Notes under the pieces: model-generated
What the model was told of the DNA's origin: nothing
Database searches by the model: none
The model's input: only the letters and a program-made list of their open reading frames with translations
NCBI GenBank assembly: GCA_903642225.1
Contig: CAHJWI010000008.1
Coordinates: forward strand, 1 to 64,000
DNA: 64,000 nucleotides
Direction of reading: 5' to 3'
Source: Acidobacteriaceae bacterium
GTDB lineage: Bacteria > Acidobacteriota > Terriglobia > Terriglobales > Acidobacteriaceae
Program-made: the position numbers and the translations under genes
Shown here: positions 59,997-64,000 of the stretch, piece after piece
Layout of the letters: every line of letters begins with the position of its first letter
Position numbering within the stretch: the stretch's first letter is position 1

Positions 59997-60980
59997 TTGA
60001 AGAACCTTCAATCCATTGCGATGTTCGCCTGTCTTGCACCGCCTCTGGCGGCGATGGGTCAGCGGCTAACGATTCTGCTGGATCCGGCACGTGGTGGGAC
60101 CGAATACGGCGCGAGAATCGCCGAGCACACCGCGGAGAAGCAGGTGACGCTGGACGTGGCAAACCGTTTGCGATCGCTGCTGACGGCGCGTGATTTCGAT
60201 GTGCAGTTGACGCGCGACGGCGACGCGGTGGTGACCAACGATGCACGTGCTGCGCTGGCCAACCAGAGCAGGGCGATTGCGTGCATTTCGTTGCATGCAA
60301 CGGCAGCCGGCAAGGGTTTGCACCTGTTTACGACATCGTTGACGCAATCTTCGCCGCAGGGGTATGCCGTGCCCTGGGACGAGGCGCAGTCGTTGTACGT
60401 GGAAAGGTCACAACGGCTGGCGAACGAGCTGGCGACTGCATTTGGGCGGTCGAAGATTCCTGTGTCGAGCGGGCGTACGTGGATTCGGCCACTGGATAAC
60501 ATGCAGTGCCCTGCGGTGGCCGTGGAGATTGCGCCGGATGGCGAGGGCAACACGGCAGCAGACCGCGGTTATGAGAACCGCATTGCAGATACGATTGCAG
60601 GCGCGATGTTGTTCTGGCGAGGACACACGGATGTTGTGCAGTCCATTCTTGCGCCACCGCCAGCAGTACCTGAAACCAAGCCGGCTACAGCTGCTGATCA
60701 CCCGGAGACACAGACTTCGCCGAAGGTTTTGAGCCCGAGGTTTGGGGCCCCGCTGGTACCGGGGAGTACGACGGTGGCGCCAAAGCCCGCAAAGGTGCCG
60801 CCTGCTACGGGCCAGGCCGTTGGATCTGCTGACGGGGCTAAGTCCATGGTAGCCAAGCCTGCAATACCTGGACCGCCGGTTGGGCCGAAGTCTGGCGTGG
60901 CAAAGCCAGTTGCGCCAAGGCCGCCGGTGGTGCAGCCTAAACCCGTAGCGGTTCCCGTGCCGAGCGGGGTGCCTGAATGA
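59997..60980 (+). CDS. N-acetylmuramoyl-L-alanine amidase-like protein with altered zinc site
   Basis: The 327-residue protein has a short hydrophobic N-terminus, an Amidase_3-like domain (about 22-210) and a Pro/Lys/Val-rich tail. The fold markers Glu47, His100 in CISLHATA and the acidic VAVEIAPDGEGN are kept, but the first zinc ligand motif DPGHGG reads DPARGG (Arg32). Catalysis may therefore be lost. The start is TTG 59997 or ATG 60021. It overlaps the GerMN gene by four bases. Confidence 0.77.
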   Translation: MKNLQSIAMFACLAPPLAAMGQRLTILLDPARGGTEYGARIAEHTAEKQVTLDVANRLRSLLTARDFDVQLTRDGDAVVTNDARAALANQSRAIACISLHATAAGKGLHLFTTSLTQSSPQGYAVPWDEAQSLYVERSQRLANELATAFGRSKIPVSSGRTWIRPLDNMQCPAVAVEIAPDGEGNTAADRGYENRIADTIAGAMLFWRGHTDVVQSILAPPPAVPETKPATAADHPETQTSPKVLSPRFGAPLVPGSTTVAPKPAKVPPATGQAVGSADGAKSMVAKPAIPGPPVGPKSGVAKPVAPRPPVVQPKPVAVPVPSGVPE

Positions 60981-61678
60981 TTCCCCGCTACCAGCGCATA
61001 CTCTTCGTGGTCCTGCTGGTGGGCTCGGTAATCCTGTCGGTGCTGTTGTTCAATCATCACCGGCATAATTACACGTTGCGCGACAATACCGGTGCAGACG
61101 CGCCGATTGAGGCCCCGTCGTATGCGGCGGCCGAGGCGACGACTCTGGATCTGGCCAATGATGCCGCAGGTTCCATTGAGCCGACGGAGCGTCAGCTGGC
61201 ACTGCCGACGGAACCTGCGGTGCGCGCACGTGCGCTGCTGGAGCACCTGCTGGCCGAGTACACGCTACCAGGGACGGCGCACTCGGTGGGTGGCGGAATT
61301 GCGGTGGAGGATGTGTACCTGTTGAATCTGCCGTTGGCGGCACTGCCGGGCAAGCGGGCAGATGGCAGCATGGAACCGACGCCTGCGGTTTCGTCGTCGA
61401 CAAGTGTTTCGGGAGATCCGCTGTTCAGGGAGACGGGGCAGCTTGCAGTGATCAATCTGCGTTCGTCGTGGTGCGATGCGCACCCTTCGGGAATCACGGT
61501 GGAAACGTTAACCATCGCATCGATTGTTGGGACGATGCACGCGAATATGCCGCAGATCTCGAAGATTCGTTTCCTGGTGGACGGACAGCCACGGCAGACG
61601 CTGGCCGGCAATGTGGAACTGGATCGGACGTATGACGTGGTGGATACGGCGAATGTGACGGCAGGCAGGCATGAGTAA
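60977..61678 (+). CDS. membrane-anchored GerMN-domain protein
   Basis: A 233-residue protein with one N-terminal membrane helix (about 8-26), an acidic linker, and a C-terminal GerMN-like domain (about 75-225) ending FLVDGQPRQTLAGNVELDRTY. GerMN domains are found in spore germination and envelope lipoproteins and are often next to amidases and murI. The ATGA overlap with the amidase-like gene suggests a functional pair in peptidoglycan handling. Its 3' end overlaps murI by eight bases. Confidence 0.83.
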   Translation: MIPRYQRILFVVLLVGSVILSVLLFNHHRHNYTLRDNTGADAPIEAPSYAAAEATTLDLANDAAGSIEPTERQLALPTEPAVRARALLEHLLAEYTLPGTAHSVGGGIAVEDVYLLNLPLAALPGKRADGSMEPTPAVSSSTSVSGDPLFRETGQLAVINLRSSWCDAHPSGITVETLTIASIVGTMHANMPQISKIRFLVDGQPRQTLAGNVELDRTYDVVDTANVTAGRHE

Positions 61679-62561
61679 GCGGACGAAAATTGGGGTATTC
61701 GATTCTGGTTTTGGCGGGCTAACTGTGTTGCGTGCGTTGACCGCGGCATTGCCGGGTGCAGACTTTATGTACCTGGGGGACACGGCGCGCCTGCCGTATG
61801 GATCAAAGAGCGCGGCCACCGTGACGAAATACACCGGAGCGGCTGTCGAGGCGCTGCGTGCGCGCGGAGCGGAGCTGGTGGTCATTGCGTGCAACACGGC
61901 TTCAGCACTGGCGCTGCCATCGCTTGAGGAGACTGCACGTGTGCCACTGGTAGGCGTGATTGAGGCGGGTGCGGCAGAGGCTGCGCGGGTGCTTGCTGGT
62001 GCGCCGCATCGAACGGCGCTAGTGCTTGCAACCGAGGCGACGGTGTTGTCGCACGCATACCGGGCTGCGTGCGCGGCGCATGGTGTGCAGGCGTTTGAGC
62101 ATGCGTGTCCGTTGCTTGTGCCCATGGTGGAAGAGGGTTGGACCGATCACGGCATAACGGCGCAGACAGCCTACATTTACCTGCGCGATGCTCTGGATGC
62201 GATGCGCGAGGAGCGCGGCGCCATCAGTGACGAATTGCTGGCGCGCAGCGGTTTGCCGGCGACTGACGAGGAACCGGTGCAACCGGCGCTTGTGCTGCTG
62301 GGGTGCACGCATTACCCGCTGCTGCGGCCGCTGCTGGAACGAACGATTGCGAGCGTGATGGAGGCGGTGCCGGTAGTGGACTCATCGACGGCAACGGCGG
62401 AGCATGTGCGCGGGCTGTTGCCGGAGTTGGCGCAGGCTGGTGATGACACGCCGGCGATGGAGTTCATGGCGACAGACTCACCTGCGAAGTTCAAGCATCT
62501 TGGAGAACGGTTCTTGCAGCGCAGCATTGCAGAGGTAGATTTGGTGAGCCTCGAGGTGTAA
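61671..62561 (+). CDS. murI: glutamate racemase
   Basis: The 296-residue enzyme supplies D-glutamate for peptidoglycan. The two catalytic cysteines are in VIACNTASAL (Cys74) and LLGCTHYPLL (Cys212), and the N-terminal KIGVFDSGFGGLTVLRAL is diagnostic. ATG 61671 overlaps the upstream gene by eight bases. Together with the amidase-like and GerMN genes it forms a cell-wall cluster. Confidence 0.95.
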   Translation: MSKRTKIGVFDSGFGGLTVLRALTAALPGADFMYLGDTARLPYGSKSAATVTKYTGAAVEALRARGAELVVIACNTASALALPSLEETARVPLVGVIEAGAAEAARVLAGAPHRTALVLATEATVLSHAYRAACAAHGVQAFEHACPLLVPMVEEGWTDHGITAQTAYIYLRDALDAMREERGAISDELLARSGLPATDEEPVQPALVLLGCTHYPLLRPLLERTIASVMEAVPVVDSSTATAEHVRGLLPELAQAGDDTPAMEFMATDSPAKFKHLGERFLQRSIAEVDLVSLEV

Positions 62562-62630
62562 TGGAAAGGCACTGTATCCTTTGATGTCGGAAGACTAATG
62601 CGGCAGCTGTCGCTGCGAAAGACTGGGACA

Positions 62631-63137
62631 ATGGCGTACCTGCTGAAATCGGAACCGGATGTGTACAGCTTTGACGACCTGTTGCGTGATGGCGAAACGG
62701 TGTGGGACGGCATTAAAAATCCGCAGGCGTTGATCACGCTGCGCGCCATGCGCAAGGGTGAGACGTGCGTGATCTATCACTCCAACGTGGGTAAGGAGGC
62801 GGTAGGAACGGCGACCGTGGTGTCGGTTGACGAGAGCGACCCCAAGGCGCCGCTGGTGAAGCTGAAGGCGGGCAAGCGGCTGAAGCAGCCCAAGTCGCTG
62901 GCGATGATGCGTGAGGCTGCCGTGTTTCAAGATTCTCTGTTGTTCCGGCAATTCCGGCTGTCGGTGGTGCCGCTGGACGAGGCACAGGTTGATTGGCTGC
63001 TGCATGCCACGGTCGAGCCTGCAAATGCGGATGCGCCCAAGAAGACAGTGTCGAAGAAGAGCGTGGCGAAGGAGACTGTGGCGAGCAAGTCTGCCGCAAA
63101 GAAGACAGGAATCAAAGCGGCTGCGAAGAAGAAGTAG
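62631..63137 (+). CDS. EVE-domain protein with Lys/Ala-rich histone-like tail
   Basis: This 168-residue protein has an EVE domain (about 1-135: MAYLLKSEPDVYSFDDL, VWDGIKNPQA, GETCVIYHSN, DSLLFRQFRLSVVPL). EVE domains belong to the PUA-like group and are thought to recognise modified bases. The last 35 residues are nearly all Lys, Ala, Ser, Thr and Val (KKTVSKKSVAKE-like repeats), resembling histone H1 tails, and probably bind nucleic acid non-specifically. ATG 62631 was chosen. Confidence 0.88.
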   Translation: MAYLLKSEPDVYSFDDLLRDGETVWDGIKNPQALITLRAMRKGETCVIYHSNVGKEAVGTATVVSVDESDPKAPLVKLKAGKRLKQPKSLAMMREAAVFQDSLLFRQFRLSVVPLDEAQVDWLLHATVEPANADAPKKTVSKKSVAKETVASKSAAKKTGIKAAAKKK

Positions 63138-63159
63138 CAGCGACGCGGAAGGAAGAACG

Positions 63160-63924
<765 letters not shown>

Positions 63925-64000
63925 GCAAGAGCTGCGGCTTTGCTTGCCGCGAGACCGTAGATCTTGAATGTAGGCTGGGGTCACTACTCAATGAAATTGC

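Noticed and set aside
63928..63952. Possible terminator hairpin after fabI
   Set aside because: GCAAGAGC and GCTTTGCTTGC pair imperfectly and are not followed by a T-tract; too weak to list.

Overview
The window looks like a chromosome segment of an acidobacterium of the Terriglobus/Granulicella/Acidobacterium type. This is inferred from gene content: two VWFA proteins of the kind typical of Acidobacteria, an exosortase with a fused EpsI-like domain, an ECF sigma factor / membrane protein / Gln-rich exported protein trio, and a high G+C content with a Gram-negative envelope gene set (rseP, a LolA-like protein, psd/pssA). No phage, transposase, CRISPR array or rRNA operon was seen. Two tRNA genes are present.

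Layout. 1-2523: partial tRNA-Val(CAC) on the minus strand, then an ECF sigma factor, a small membrane protein and a Gln-rich exported DUF3106-like protein. 2739-10469: TlpA-like thioredoxin, proline dehydrogenase, a tripartite sorting-signal protein directly followed by an exosortase, a GT2 transferase, SppA, an HU/IHF protein and a FadM-like thioesterase. 10617-17045: nicotinamidase, a zinc-ribbon XRE regulator, then the lipid and isoprenoid cluster uppS-cdsA-(coiled coil)-dxr-rseP. 17150-18509: a CLC-F type fluoride antiporter under a fluoride riboswitch. 18542-24805: six overlapping or abutting genes on the minus strand, rsbR-rsbS-rsbT-(ATPase/PP2C)-(ATPase/hybrid kinase)-(receiver/PAS/kinase), a stressosome joined to histidine kinases rather than to a sigma factor.

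25416-27010: a lone receiver, an 800-base non-coding stretch holding a candidate structured RNA and a promoter/leader/terminator arrangement in front of a 1-Cys peroxiredoxin, then tRNA-Cys(GCA). 27141-32361: a HAD phosphatase, a histidine kinase with a cNMP-like domain coupled to a receiver/thioredoxin-reductase-like fusion, and a LuxR-type regulator whose receiver lacks the phospho-acceptor Asp. 32385-39459: P5C dehydrogenase (completing proline catabolism begun at 4022), a giant GH18/NodB/GT2 polysaccharide enzyme and a GT39-like membrane transferase. 39456-45535: dgt, a TPR protein, purH and pyrD. 45601-48149: serS, a small membrane protein and a LolA-like carrier. 48221-52081: a Cys-less ASADH paralogue, then the overlapping operon tsaB-rimI-psd-pssA. 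52202-63924: a DUF4139 protein, two VWFA proteins, a DHA2 efflux pump, a DUF1015 protein, an amidase-like protein with an altered zinc ligand, a GerMN protein, murI, an EVE-domain protein and fabI.

The best candidates for further work are the stressosome-kinase operon, the receiver/flavoenzyme fusion with its kinase, the exosortase with its adjacent single target, the fluoride riboswitch with an RBS-sequestering alternative hairpin, and the leader upstream of the peroxiredoxin. All assignments come from reading sequence motifs; no database search was run.
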